Below the pieces are notes generated by a model, which made no database searches, had not been told where the DNA came from, and was given only the letters and a program-made list of their open reading frames with translations. 5,881 bases of DNA from Oscillospiraceae bacterium (lineage in GTDB: Bacteria; Bacillota; Clostridia; Saccharofermentanales; Saccharofermentanaceae), in the NCBI GenBank assembly GCA_902767145.1, contig CACXGG010000098.1, forward strand, positions 1 to 5,881, read 5' to 3'. How positions within the stretch are numbered: position 1 is the first letter of the stretch; each line of letters starts with the position of its first letter. The translations under genes were made by a program, and so were the position numbers. Positions 1-5,737 of this stretch are shown one piece after another.

Positions 1-309
1 CATATAAAGGTCGTCACTTGAAGCGTCAGCGACAGACAGATAGTAGTTGAGTCCTATAGTACCTTCCATCTCATTAGCGTCATCAAGCATAAAGCAAGCG
101 TTATATCCCAAGAGATGGACATCCGGTTCCTCTTCTTCGTCACCACCGGGGCCGCCGGGTCCTTCGTCATCGGAAACCGCGATCTGGTCCTCCTGTGTGA
201 CCTGTATATCATCTCCATTCTCCACTTCGTCGGCAAGGGCGAAAGCGGGAATCGAGCAGACTGCAAAAGCTAAGCTAAGAAGCGTTGCTAAGATCTTCTT
301 TGTCTTCAT
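1..309 (-). CDS. Secreted protein with signal peptide, N-terminal 103 residues (3' part outside window)
   Basis: The reading frame is open from an ATG at 309 to the left edge, so only the N-terminus is visible. The first 26 residues are a typical Sec signal peptide: basic start MKTKK, hydrophobic core ILATLLSLAFAV, then SIPAFALA with likely signal peptidase I cleavage after Ala24 or Ala26. The mature part opens with a strongly acidic, disordered stretch containing GPGGPGG followed by DEEEEPD (about residues 50-61). A more ordered segment with EGTIGLNYYLSV follows. That segment resembles, from memory, a GxIGxNFY-type beta motif seen in Clostridia surface proteins, so an extracellular or wall-associated role is inferred. 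The start is fixed by an AGGAGG at 316-321 on the minus strand, 6 bases upstream. It is divergent from the sigma-factor operon. Specific function is unknown. Confidence 0.85.
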   Translation of the reverse strand, partial: MKTKKILATLLSLAFAVCSIPAFALADEVENGDDIQVTQEDQIAVSDDEGPGGPGGDEEEEPDVHLLGYNACFMLDDANEMEGTIGLNYYLSVADASSDDLYM

Positions 310-341
310 AAAGCCCCTCCTCTCAATTCGTCGTACTATAT

Positions 342-370
342 ATTATACTATGCTCTTTCTTAAATATCAC
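342..370 (-). promoter_or_regulatory. Candidate housekeeping promoter for the leftward secreted-protein gene
   Basis: Reading the minus strand, a perfect TATAAT lies at 347-342. With 17-base spacing the -35 hexamer would be GTGATA (370-365), a weak match. Transcription would start near 335, leaving a leader of about 25 bases with the AGGAGG site. The -10 is convincing, the -35 is not. Confidence 0.5.
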
Positions 371-392
371 ATTATTATGATAATTACTTTTT

Positions 393-401
393 TGTTACAA
401 T
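393..401 (+). promoter_or_regulatory. Possible extended -10 element (TGTTACAAT), rightward
   Basis: TACAAT at 396-401 is preceded by TG one base upstream, which is the extended -10 arrangement that tolerates a poor -35. No clear -35 is visible about 17 bases upstream in this AT-rich stretch. If used, the transcript would begin near 408, at the edge of the palindrome at 409-428, and give a leader of about 97 bases before the small ORF. Confidence 0.35.
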
Positions 402-408
402 TTTTGCC

Positions 409-428
409 TTTCAAAAATTCTTTTGAAA
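409..428. repeat. Perfect 8-bp inverted repeat, possible operator
   Basis: TTTCAAAA, four bases (ATTC), then TTTTGAAA make a perfect 8+8 inverted repeat in the divergent intergenic region. It sits just downstream of the extended -10 candidate and a few bases upstream of the ECF-type -35 at 432. This is a good position for a regulator binding both divergent genes. With no GC pairs beyond one per arm and no following T-run suited to either gene, it makes a poor terminator. The AraC-family protein in this window is one candidate binder, which is inference only. Confidence 0.4.
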
Positions 429-431
429 AAG

Positions 432-457
432 TGAACCTCCCGCATTTCCGGACCGAC
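432..457 (+). promoter_or_regulatory. Candidate ECF-sigma promoter (TGAAC-N17-CGAC), possible autoregulation
   Basis: TGAAC at 432-436 is followed after exactly 17 bases by CGAC at 454-457, then TATTA. Known B. subtilis ECF promoters of the sigX/sigM group have an AAC-containing -35 and CGAC/CGTC -10 with about 16-17 bases between. The -35 is one base shorter than the TGxAAC form. Transcription would start near 463, about 40 bases before the small ORF. A second site with the same spacing lies at 5682-5708. An ECF factor driving its own operon is common, but that this sigma factor uses this site is inferred. Confidence 0.45.
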
Positions 458-504
458 TATTAGGTAAAGACGGACAAAAGATCCGTAACCACAGGAGGTG
501 TACC

Positions 505-648
505 ATGAACGTTATCAGGAAGATCCCCTTCCTTACCAGGTTCTTTACGGCGGTAGCAGAAGACCTTAAGGTTCCGGGAGATGAAAAAATGGAGAATAGT
601 GAGATAATGAGGAAAGAGAAAGTAGAGGGTGGAACAGATGAGCAGTGA
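505..648 (+). CDS. 47-residue small protein or leader peptide, coupled to the sigma factor
   Basis: ATG at 505 has an ideal AGGAGG at 493-498, 6 bases upstream, which is better than the sigma factor's own site. The frame runs 47 codons to TGA at 646-648, overlapping the sigma start at 638 by 11 bases in a different frame, an arrangement typical of translational coupling. The product has a basic amphipathic start (MNVIRKIPFLTRFF) and a highly charged C-terminal half, with no signal peptide or membrane segment. Residues 7-24 match sigma-factor residues 203-220 at 9 of 18 positions, including P-F-L-x-R-F-F, and the DNA agrees at 17 of 20 bases (526-545 against 1247-1266). It may be a remnant of a duplicated sigma gene, a short regulator mimicking that segment, or a leader peptide that sets sigma translation. 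No known family is recognised. Confidence 0.7.
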   Translation: MNVIRKIPFLTRFFTAVAEDLKVPGDEKMENSEIMRKEKVEGGTDEQ

Positions 649-2419
649 TATTTTTTCGGAATATGCCGAACTGGTAAGAAGATATAAGGCCGGCGATGAG
701 TTCGCATTTACAGAGATCTACGAGAAGTCCTCAAGATTTGTCTATATGACATGTCTCTCCGTTCTTGGAAATAAGGACGATGCTGAGGAAGCAATGCAGG
801 AGACGTACCTGGCAGTCTTTAAGGATATCGGATCCCTGGCGGATGAGAATAAGCTCATTGGCTGGATCAAGGGTATCGCAGCTTTTAAGTCCTACGACAT
901 CCTTCGAAAGAAGAAGGGCAATGTGTCCTACGACGATGCCATCGCCTCCGAGGATATCCTGGAGGGTGACGACGATCTTGAGTCCCTTCCCGACTATTAC
1001 ATAAATCAGAAGGCCAAGAGGGAACAGCTCCATAAGATCATCAAGAAAGAACTTTCCGAAGTACAGTATCAGACTGTGCTCTTCCACTACTTTAACGAGA
1101 TGAGCGTTGAGGATATCGCTTCCCTGATGAGCTGCCCGGAAGGAACGGTCAAGACACGTCTCAAGGCAGCAAGGATAAAGATCAAGGCAGCCATCGAGAA
1201 GTATGAAAAAGAGAACGACGACAAGCTCGCTGCCATTATGGGCGTTCCCTTCCTGGCAAGGTTCTTCAAGGAGGAAGCAATGGGGCTTACCGCACCGGAT
1301 ATGTCCTCCATCATCAGGACACCTTCCGGAGAAGATATCCCTGCAGAGAGCAAAGCCGGATCACCTTCAAGGTCCCCCAAGGGCGGATCAGGTGCTTCAC
1401 CATCCGGGGCCAAGCCGGGATTTCTGGCCACAGCCGGGGGTAAGATCACAGTTGCCCTTATCTCCGCTGCATTTCTTATTACGGCAGGTCTCATAATAAA
1501 GACACTCATGGATCATCCTAAGGACAGAGATGATGACGAGGACGAGGAGATCGAAGAGGTAGAGACAGAAGAGATCATGAGGACAGAACCTGTAGAGACT
1601 TCCGAGCACGAAAGATCAGATGCACATGATGCCGGCGATCCTGCCGCTTCTTCTGCACTTTCAGAGACAAGTGAAGAGACTACCGAAGAAACTTCTCCCG
1701 ATCCCTACTCTTCTGTTGATACAGGATGGTCTGATGCATATGCAGAAGTTGTTACCAACATCGATGTTGGTGAGATACCTGCCTACTACAGAAGTGAAAT
1801 GACATCTGATGATGTATTGTGCAAACTTGCATACATAAATGATGACCAGGTCCCTGAGCTGATCCTCAGCTTAAGAGATGAATATAACGAGTACTATATC
1901 ATGCTCTATACATTTGTGGACGGTGAAGCTGTATTCCTTGATGATTTCGGTATGTCGACCAATGCCATCAATTATGTACCTGGCGGAAATCTCATCGACG
2001 CCGGCGGCGGAGCTATCTATCTTGACGACGGAGCTGCCCCTGCGTTCAGCCGCTCCGTATACTGGATGACAGACGACTGCACAGAGTTGGACCATGTTTC
2101 CCTCTACAATACTAATTATGTCATCAACGATCCCTCCACCATCACCACCACCGTTGCAGGAGAAGGATATGACTTCTACTTCACCTGGAACTCTGATGAC
2201 GGATATGTGGAGATCACGGAAGACAGATTCCTCGAGCTGATCGGAGCAGATCTTGAAAAAGAAGATCTCCTGGGTGAATATGAAGTCTCGGATTTCCTGG
2301 CACTTCTGCCCGGTGACTACTCAGATATCTACGTACCTGATTATTATCCGCTGCCCACACCGGAACCGGTATATAATGGAGAAGAAGCTATACCCATCGA
2401 GGATATACAGCCTGCCTGA
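638..2419 (+). CDS. Membrane-tethered ECF-type sigma-70 factor with extracytoplasmic domain (593 aa)
   Basis: Sigma region 2 spans about residues 15-92 (acidic DDAEEAMQETY helix, then GWIKGIAAFKSYDILRKKK). Region 4 spans about 127-190 and holds a helix-turn-helix at 155-174 (MSVEDIASLMSCPEGTVKTR). These would bind core RNA polymerase and the -10 and -35 elements. Ordinary ECF factors end here at 160-200 residues; this one continues. A P-F-L-A-R-F-F segment follows at 204-210, then a Ser/Pro/Gly-rich linker, a transmembrane helix at about 270-289, a very acidic Glu/Thr/Ser stalk (294-354) and a domain of about 230 residues outside the cell. That domain includes YINDDQVPELIL (about 399-410), resembling the calcium-loop-like DxDxDGxPELI motif of Clostridia surface proteins. 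It probably works as a one-chain sensor: an outside signal alters or releases the sigma part. ATG 638 is preferred over GTG 629 because GAGGG at 624-628 is properly spaced for it. The neighbouring lipoprotein is a plausible ligand sensor. Confidence 0.85.
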   Translation: MSSDIFSEYAELVRRYKAGDEFAFTEIYEKSSRFVYMTCLSVLGNKDDAEEAMQETYLAVFKDIGSLADENKLIGWIKGIAAFKSYDILRKKKGNVSYDDAIASEDILEGDDDLESLPDYYINQKAKREQLHKIIKKELSEVQYQTVLFHYFNEMSVEDIASLMSCPEGTVKTRLKAARIKIKAAIEKYEKENDDKLAAIMGVPFLARFFKEEAMGLTAPDMSSIIRTPSGEDIPAESKAGSPSRSPKGGSGASPSGAKPGFLATAGGKITVALISAAFLITAGLIIKTLMDHPKDRDDDEDEEIEEVETEEIMRTEPVETSEHERSDAHDAGDPAASSALSETSEETTEETSPDPYSSVDTGWSDAYAEVVTNIDVGEIPAYYRSEMTSDDVLCKLAYINDDQVPELILSLRDEYNEYYIMLYTFVDGEAVFLDDFGMSTNAINYVPGGNLIDAGGGAIYLDDGAAPAFSRSVYWMTDDCTELDHVSLYNTNYVINDPSTITTTVAGEGYDFYFTWNSDDGYVEITEDRFLELIGADLEKEDLLGEYEVSDFLALLPGDYSDIYVPDYYPLPTPEPVYNGEEAIPIEDIQPA

Positions 2420-2424
2420 GATGA

Positions 2425-2430
2425 TATAAT
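2425..2430 (+). promoter_or_regulatory. TATAAT -10-like element between sigma factor and lipoprotein
   Basis: A perfect TATAAT lies 5 bases after the sigma stop codon. There is no recognisable -35 at 17-18 bases (GATATA or GGATAT), so an activator or an extended context would be needed. Transcription would begin near 2437, which would leave out nearly all of the left arm of the inverted repeat at 2429-2461. In AT-rich spacer DNA a chance match is possible. Confidence 0.3.
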
Positions 2431-2461
2431 ATATCCTACTAAGGGATAAGTGAGGATATAT
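2429..2461 (+). promoter_or_regulatory. Inverted repeat covering the lipoprotein ribosome binding site
   Basis: ATATATCCT (2429-2437) and AGGATATAT (2453-2461) are a perfect 9-bp inverted repeat with a 15-base loop. The right arm contains AGGA of the Shine-Dalgarno sequence GAGGA (2452-2456), which lies 6 bases before ATG 2463. Folding in RNA would hide the ribosome binding site. A competing small hairpin is possible: TATCC (2432-2436) with GGATA (2444-2448), which would use the left arm and leave the site open. AT-rich pairing makes the long stem only moderately stable. Confidence 0.5.
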
Positions 2462-2462
2462 C

Positions 2463-4229
2463 ATGAAACATGTTGCACTCAGGAAAGCAGCTGCTGTAAT
2501 CATTTCTTTTTCGACCGCTATATCATTTTGCTCCTGCTCTCTCTTCGGGCCTAAGCCCGAGGAGATAGTAGAAGCCGCCGATACATTTGCAGAAACCCTC
2601 CTTCGCATGGATACGGAAAGGATCGCAAAACTGACCACGGAGAAGAAGAACAGTAAGACTGTCTCTTCCCTGGATATGCTGTTCAATGATCCGTCCTATT
2701 CCTCTGAACAGAATAAGTTTATAGAAGCGGTGACCGACACCATCACTTATGAGGTGGATACGGAGTCTGTAGAAATCGCAAAAGACTCAGCTTCCGTGGA
2801 TGTTATATTCACCCTTACGGACTACGAGGAAGCTCTTTCCGGACAGGAATTCTCCGATATAGATGAGGTTGTCTCTGCAGTCGGATCCTGTGATGAGACT
2901 TATGATGTTGCCGTGACATTTGAATTTGAGAAGGACGAGGATAACGGCTGGCTCCTTTCCAACCTGAAGGATGATGGCTTTACTGATCTTTTTTCCTACT
3001 GTACATATGAGTTCGAGATAAAGATCGACCTTGTATCCATTATGAGTTATACGGACATCTGGAACGATGAGTATGTCTTATACGGATCGGTGATATTCAG
3101 CGAAAGCGTGGAGGATGTGGCAGGGGATCTCAGCTATGATGTCTACCGGGACGGAGAGCTACTGGAGCAGGATATCCCTGGGGTACTGATAACCGAAGGA
3201 TGTGTTTACTGCTATTATTCAGCTTCCGGCAACAGTCCGCTCCCTGCCGGTGAATATGAGTTCAGGCTCTATTATCTCGACGAAGAGATATGTTCCATGT
3301 CTTATACAGTGGAAGCCCCTGCACCGGAGCCTGTCCGTTCCGACAGCGACCTCATAACTGTCGGGATCGTCAACAGTGATCCCAACGAGTCAGGCTACCG
3401 ATCTCTCAACGACCTGGATATGAAGCTCATGTTCAATGTGGAAAACGGATATGACGCAGCTTTCTTCTACAGCATCCAGAATTCCGATCAGATAACCGGA
3501 GCTGAGGAATTTATTTCCGAGGGCGTTGACTATCTTCTCATCTGCCCCACCGATACAGCCGGATGGGACAGCGTGCTGGAGGACGCCCAGGCTGCGGGAG
3601 TCCGGGTCATCTTCTTCGACCGCATGGCTGATGTAGACGAGAGCCTTTATGAGACATATGTCCATCCCGACCCGGAGCAGGAGGGTGAACAGGCTGTTTC
3701 CTGGCTGGAATCCCAGAACCTTCTTTCCTACGACATAGTACACCTTCAGGGTGTTATGGGATCTGATGCACAGACAGGACGAACTTACCCCCTTGACGTT
3801 ATGGTGGCTGCATATGGCAACTGGAACTACGTGACACAGCAGACGGCGGAGTGGGATTCAGAGACCGCCTACCAGATCGTGCAGTCCGTTATAGACTCCG
3901 GTGAGTCCTTCAATGTCATCTATGCCGAGAACGACGATATGGCCCAGGGTGCTGTCCAGGCCCTCGATGAGGCCAATATCTCCCACGGCATCGGAGGAGA
4001 AGTCATCATCGTAAGTTTCGACTGCCACACATGGGCTCTTGAGGAACTCCTGGCAGGAGAATGGAACTATGACCAGCAGTGCAACCCATTCCAGGCTTCC
4101 TACATTGACTCGGCCATCAGGGATCTTGAGGCAGGTATAGAGCCGCCCAAGGATATCGTCGTTGATGAGATGGGATTTGATGCAATGACCATCACCCAGG
4201 ACGACATAGACACATACGGTACCTGGTGA
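2463..4229 (+). CDS. Lipoprotein: N-terminal domains fused to a YtfQ/RbsB-type sugar-binding domain (588 aa)
   Basis: The signal sequence ends in F-C-S-C with Cys25 as the likely lipidated residue, so the protein is anchored on the outer face of the membrane. Residues about 33-175 form an alpha/beta domain resembling the NTF2-like domains of Firmicute lipoproteins. About 183-285 is beta-rich and Ig-like (LPAGEYEFRLYYLDEE). About 298-588 is a periplasmic-binding-protein fold of the Peripla_BP_4 group, closest in my reading to the galactofuranose binder YtfQ. Shared features are VGIVNSDPNESGYRS at the start, GVDYLLICPTDTAGWDSVL (355-373), DR at 386-387, ENDDM (489-493) and FD at 519-520, positions that contact sugar in that family. 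Usual binding proteins are 300-330 residues, so the N-terminal half is an addition. No permease or ATPase is adjacent, which favours a sensing role, possibly with the membrane sigma factor upstream or the AraC regulator 1 base downstream. Ligand identity is inferred. Confidence 0.85.
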   Translation: MKHVALRKAAAVIISFSTAISFCSCSLFGPKPEEIVEAADTFAETLLRMDTERIAKLTTEKKNSKTVSSLDMLFNDPSYSSEQNKFIEAVTDTITYEVDTESVEIAKDSASVDVIFTLTDYEEALSGQEFSDIDEVVSAVGSCDETYDVAVTFEFEKDEDNGWLLSNLKDDGFTDLFSYCTYEFEIKIDLVSIMSYTDIWNDEYVLYGSVIFSESVEDVAGDLSYDVYRDGELLEQDIPGVLITEGCVYCYYSASGNSPLPAGEYEFRLYYLDEEICSMSYTVEAPAPEPVRSDSDLITVGIVNSDPNESGYRSLNDLDMKLMFNVENGYDAAFFYSIQNSDQITGAEEFISEGVDYLLICPTDTAGWDSVLEDAQAAGVRVIFFDRMADVDESLYETYVHPDPEQEGEQAVSWLESQNLLSYDIVHLQGVMGSDAQTGRTYPLDVMVAAYGNWNYVTQQTAEWDSETAYQIVQSVIDSGESFNVIYAENDDMAQGAVQALDEANISHGIGGEVIIVSFDCHTWALEELLAGEWNYDQQCNPFQASYIDSAIRDLEAGIEPPKDIVVDEMGFDAMTITQDDIDTYGTW

Positions 4230-4230
4230 T

Positions 4231-4896
4231 ATGAGCAGGATAATCTTCGAAGATGAATATGTTATAGTCTTTCCCACTTTCAGGGAGACATCTGCCCATG
4301 CGCACCCTTTTTATCACATATTCTTTCTCGGGGATGATGAGATCCTTGTCACAGGGAGCAGGATGAAACATACCATGCCTGAATGCAGGCTCTTTCTGAT
4401 GATCGATCCCACCTCTGATATCGCAGAGCATCTTAATGACCTTCTTACGGGGGAAGCTCCTGAACGCATTTCCCTATCCTCTCCCCTGGTCCTTGACGGA
4501 GAAGATGATGCTTCGGTCAGTATCTCTGTTGAAAGGTGCCTGACAGAAAACGGTTTCCGCGGACCCCGTCCGGCAGAAGATACTGTTGAAGACTACCGTG
4601 TGGTAAGGCTTATCCGGGAGATCAATGAGTACAGATATCTCGACGAAAAGATAGATAAGATCGCCTCCGGTTACGGCATCTCAGAGAGCCGCCTGTCCCA
4701 CGCCTTTAAGGAGACAGTGGGGATATCCCTCAAGGGCTATCTTATGATCGCACAGCTTAAGCATGCATATCTTCTGGTAATGGCAGGAGAGAGCAAGACC
4801 AGGGCGGCACTTGATTCAGGTTTTGCAAGCCCTGCCCATCTTGCATATGTGTGCAAAAAACAGATGGGCATATCCATAACTGAAGTACTTAAATGA
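4231..4896 (+). CDS. AraC-family transcriptional regulator (221 aa)
   Basis: The C-terminal 100 residues form an AraC/XylS DNA-binding domain with two helix-turn-helix units. The first is about 140-161 (KIDKIASGYGISESRLSHAFK), followed by the typical GISLKGYL linker (164-171). The second is about 188-211 and carries the diagnostic SGFASPAHLAYVCKK followed by MGIS. The N-terminal 120 residues are short for the family (usually 250-300 aa in total) and look like a reduced cupin: HAHPFYHIFFLGDDEILVTG (22-42) matches the histidine-rich first cupin strand. It probably binds a small ligand, such as a sugar, and regulates nearby genes. ATG 4231 lies 1 base after the lipoprotein stop at 4229, and only a weak GGTG precedes it, so translation is likely coupled to the lipoprotein. 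The same cue may therefore reach both proteins (inference). Confidence 0.88.
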   Translation: MSRIIFEDEYVIVFPTFRETSAHAHPFYHIFFLGDDEILVTGSRMKHTMPECRLFLMIDPTSDIAEHLNDLLTGEAPERISLSSPLVLDGEDDASVSISVERCLTENGFRGPRPAEDTVEDYRVVRLIREINEYRYLDEKIDKIASGYGISESRLSHAFKETVGISLKGYLMIAQLKHAYLLVMAGESKTRAALDSGFASPAHLAYVCKKQMGISITEVLK

Positions 4897-4928
4897 TCCC
4901 ATAGCGGTTTTTTGAAAGCGTTATCTCT

Positions 4929-4974
4929 ATGTGTCCTTTATCATGTCCACAAAAGAAGATAAAGGAGAACACAT
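4929..4974 (+). promoter_or_regulatory. Long interrupted inverted repeat covering the transglutaminase ribosome binding site
   Basis: ATGTG+TCCTTTATC (4929-4942) pairs with GATAAAGGA, a 3-base bulge GAA, then CACAT (4958-4974). That is 14 base pairs with a 15-base loop. The Shine-Dalgarno AAAGGAG (4961-4967) lies in the right arm, and the stem ends directly at ATG 4975, so folded RNA should block initiation. A TTGAAA at 4912-4917 could be a -35, but the nearest -10-like TATCAT (4939-4944) is 21 bases away, so a promoter here is doubtful. No convincing terminator was found for the AraC gene in the 78-base gap. Confidence 0.6.
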
Positions 4975-5673
4975 ATGGATAACAGATATCTTAAAAGGAC
5001 TCCCCTGCTGGATCTTGACGATCCTTCCATACAGAGACTTATCACAGAAAGAGGATGGAAGTCCCTTCCTGAGTTTGAACGTCTCAGAAGTATCTATGAT
5101 TATGTCCGGGATGAGATCCTTTTCGGCTATAACACTGATGATGACATACCTGCCTCCCGGGTGCTCAGGGACGGCTACGGCCAATGCAATACAAAGGGGA
5201 CTCTCTTTATGGCGCTCCTTCGCGGGTGCGGTATCCCCTGCAGATGTCACGGATTTACCATAGACAAGAAGCTCCAGGAAGGAGCGATGACAGGATTTGT
5301 GTACAGAAACGCACCTCAGCATGTGTTCCACAGCTGGGTGGAGGTGTTTTTCGAGGGCCGCTGGTACGAACTTGAAGGCCTGATCCTGGACAGGCAGTAC
5401 CTGAAGGGCCTGCAGGATAAAAATCCCGGATGCAGCGGATCCTTCTGCGGGTTTGGCGTTGCCGTAAAGGATTTCCGCCACCCGGTCATCGACTTTGACA
5501 GGAACGATACTTATATACAGAGCGAGGGCATCGATCAGGACTTCGGGATCTATGACTGCCCTGATGATATGTTCAGGGAGCACCGTCAGGAGCTGTCCCC
5601 CATAAAGATGTTTGCCTTCAGGCATTACGGAAGGCATATGATGAACAGAAATGTAAGAAAGATAAGGAATTAA
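4975..5673 (+). CDS. Transglutaminase-like (Cys-His papain-fold) protein (232 aa)
   Basis: The core matches the transglutaminase-like superfamily (COG1305 type). Cys71 lies in DGYGQCNTKGTLFMALLRGCGIP, the usual nucleophile context followed by the 'all-alpha then GIP' turn. His119 lies in HVFHSWVEVFFEGRWYELEG, and the third catalytic position after the Trp-Tyr is filled by Glu132 or Glu134 rather than the common Asp. A conserved-looking tail (TYIQSEGIDQDFGIYDCPDDMF, about 179-200) follows the core. Such proteins act as cysteine proteases, amidases or cross-linking enzymes; the substrate here is unknown. No signal peptide or membrane segment is seen, so it is probably cytoplasmic. It has seven cysteines. 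The start is set by AAAGGAG 7 bases upstream. It sits 78 bases after the AraC gene and may be that regulator's target. Confidence 0.82.
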   Translation: MDNRYLKRTPLLDLDDPSIQRLITERGWKSLPEFERLRSIYDYVRDEILFGYNTDDDIPASRVLRDGYGQCNTKGTLFMALLRGCGIPCRCHGFTIDKKLQEGAMTGFVYRNAPQHVFHSWVEVFFEGRWYELEGLILDRQYLKGLQDKNPGCSGSFCGFGVAVKDFRHPVIDFDRNDTYIQSEGIDQDFGIYDCPDDMFREHRQELSPIKMFAFRHYGRHMMNRNVRKIRN

Positions 5674-5681
5674 AAATTCCC

Positions 5682-5708
5682 TGCAACGCACTCTCCTCCC
5701 TGATCGTC
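5682..5708 (+). promoter_or_regulatory. Candidate ECF-sigma promoter (TGCAAC-N17-CGTC)
   Basis: TGCAAC at 5682-5687 is followed by 17 bases and CGTC at 5705-5708, then ATTA. This fits the sigX/sigM-type ECF consensus known from B. subtilis and has the same AAC-to-CGwC spacing as the site at 432-457. The expected start point near 5715 lies inside the loop of the inverted repeat 5694-5737, so this transcript would lack the arm that masks the ribosome binding site. Confidence 0.5.
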
Positions 5709-5737
5709 ATTAACTCGGAATTAAATATCAGGGAGGA
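5694..5737 (+). promoter_or_regulatory. Perfect 11-bp inverted repeat covering the second lipoprotein's ribosome binding site
   Basis: TCCTCCCTGAT (5694-5704) and ATCAGGGAGGA (5727-5737) are fully complementary with a 22-base loop. The right arm is the Shine-Dalgarno GGGAGGA itself, 6 bases before ATG 5744. A second TCCCTG at 5678-5683 could compete for CAGGGA. The stem is followed by TATTTT, so it could also work as a weak terminator for read-through from the transglutaminase gene; either way it would lower expression from upstream transcripts. Confidence 0.6.

Noticed and set aside
47..463. Forward frame opposite the secreted-protein gene
   Set aside because: Ser/Pro-rich low-complexity translation running from coding into AT-rich intergenic DNA; the minus frame has a signal peptide and an AGGAGG site.
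470..486. ACGGA/TCCGT stem in the small-ORF leader
   Set aside because: Five base pairs with a 7-base loop, no contact with the ribosome binding site and no match to a known riboswitch.
435..499. ACCTCC (435-440) pairing with GGAGGT (494-499) as a fourth masked ribosome binding site
   Set aside because: Only 6 bp with a 53-base loop, and the arm would be absent from a transcript started at the ECF-type promoter near 463; not distinguishable from chance.
629..637. GTG start for the sigma factor three codons upstream
   Set aside because: GAGGG at 624-628 would be too close to or overlap the GTG start, while it is well spaced for ATG 638.
4897..4928. TTTTTT run after the AraC gene as an intrinsic terminator
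   Set aside because: No stable GC-rich stem precedes the T-run, so read-through into the next gene is more likely.
5666..5680. GGAATT-AAA-AATTCC hairpin at the end of the transglutaminase gene as a terminator
   Set aside because: Only 6 bp, AT-rich, overlaps the stop codon and is followed by CTGCAAC with no T-run.
4927..5691. Long open frame on the minus strand (254 codons) opposite the transglutaminase-like gene
   Set aside because: It mirrors the codon bias of the forward gene, has no ribosome binding site or recognisable domain, and the forward frame has clear Cys and His catalytic motifs and an AAAGGAG site.
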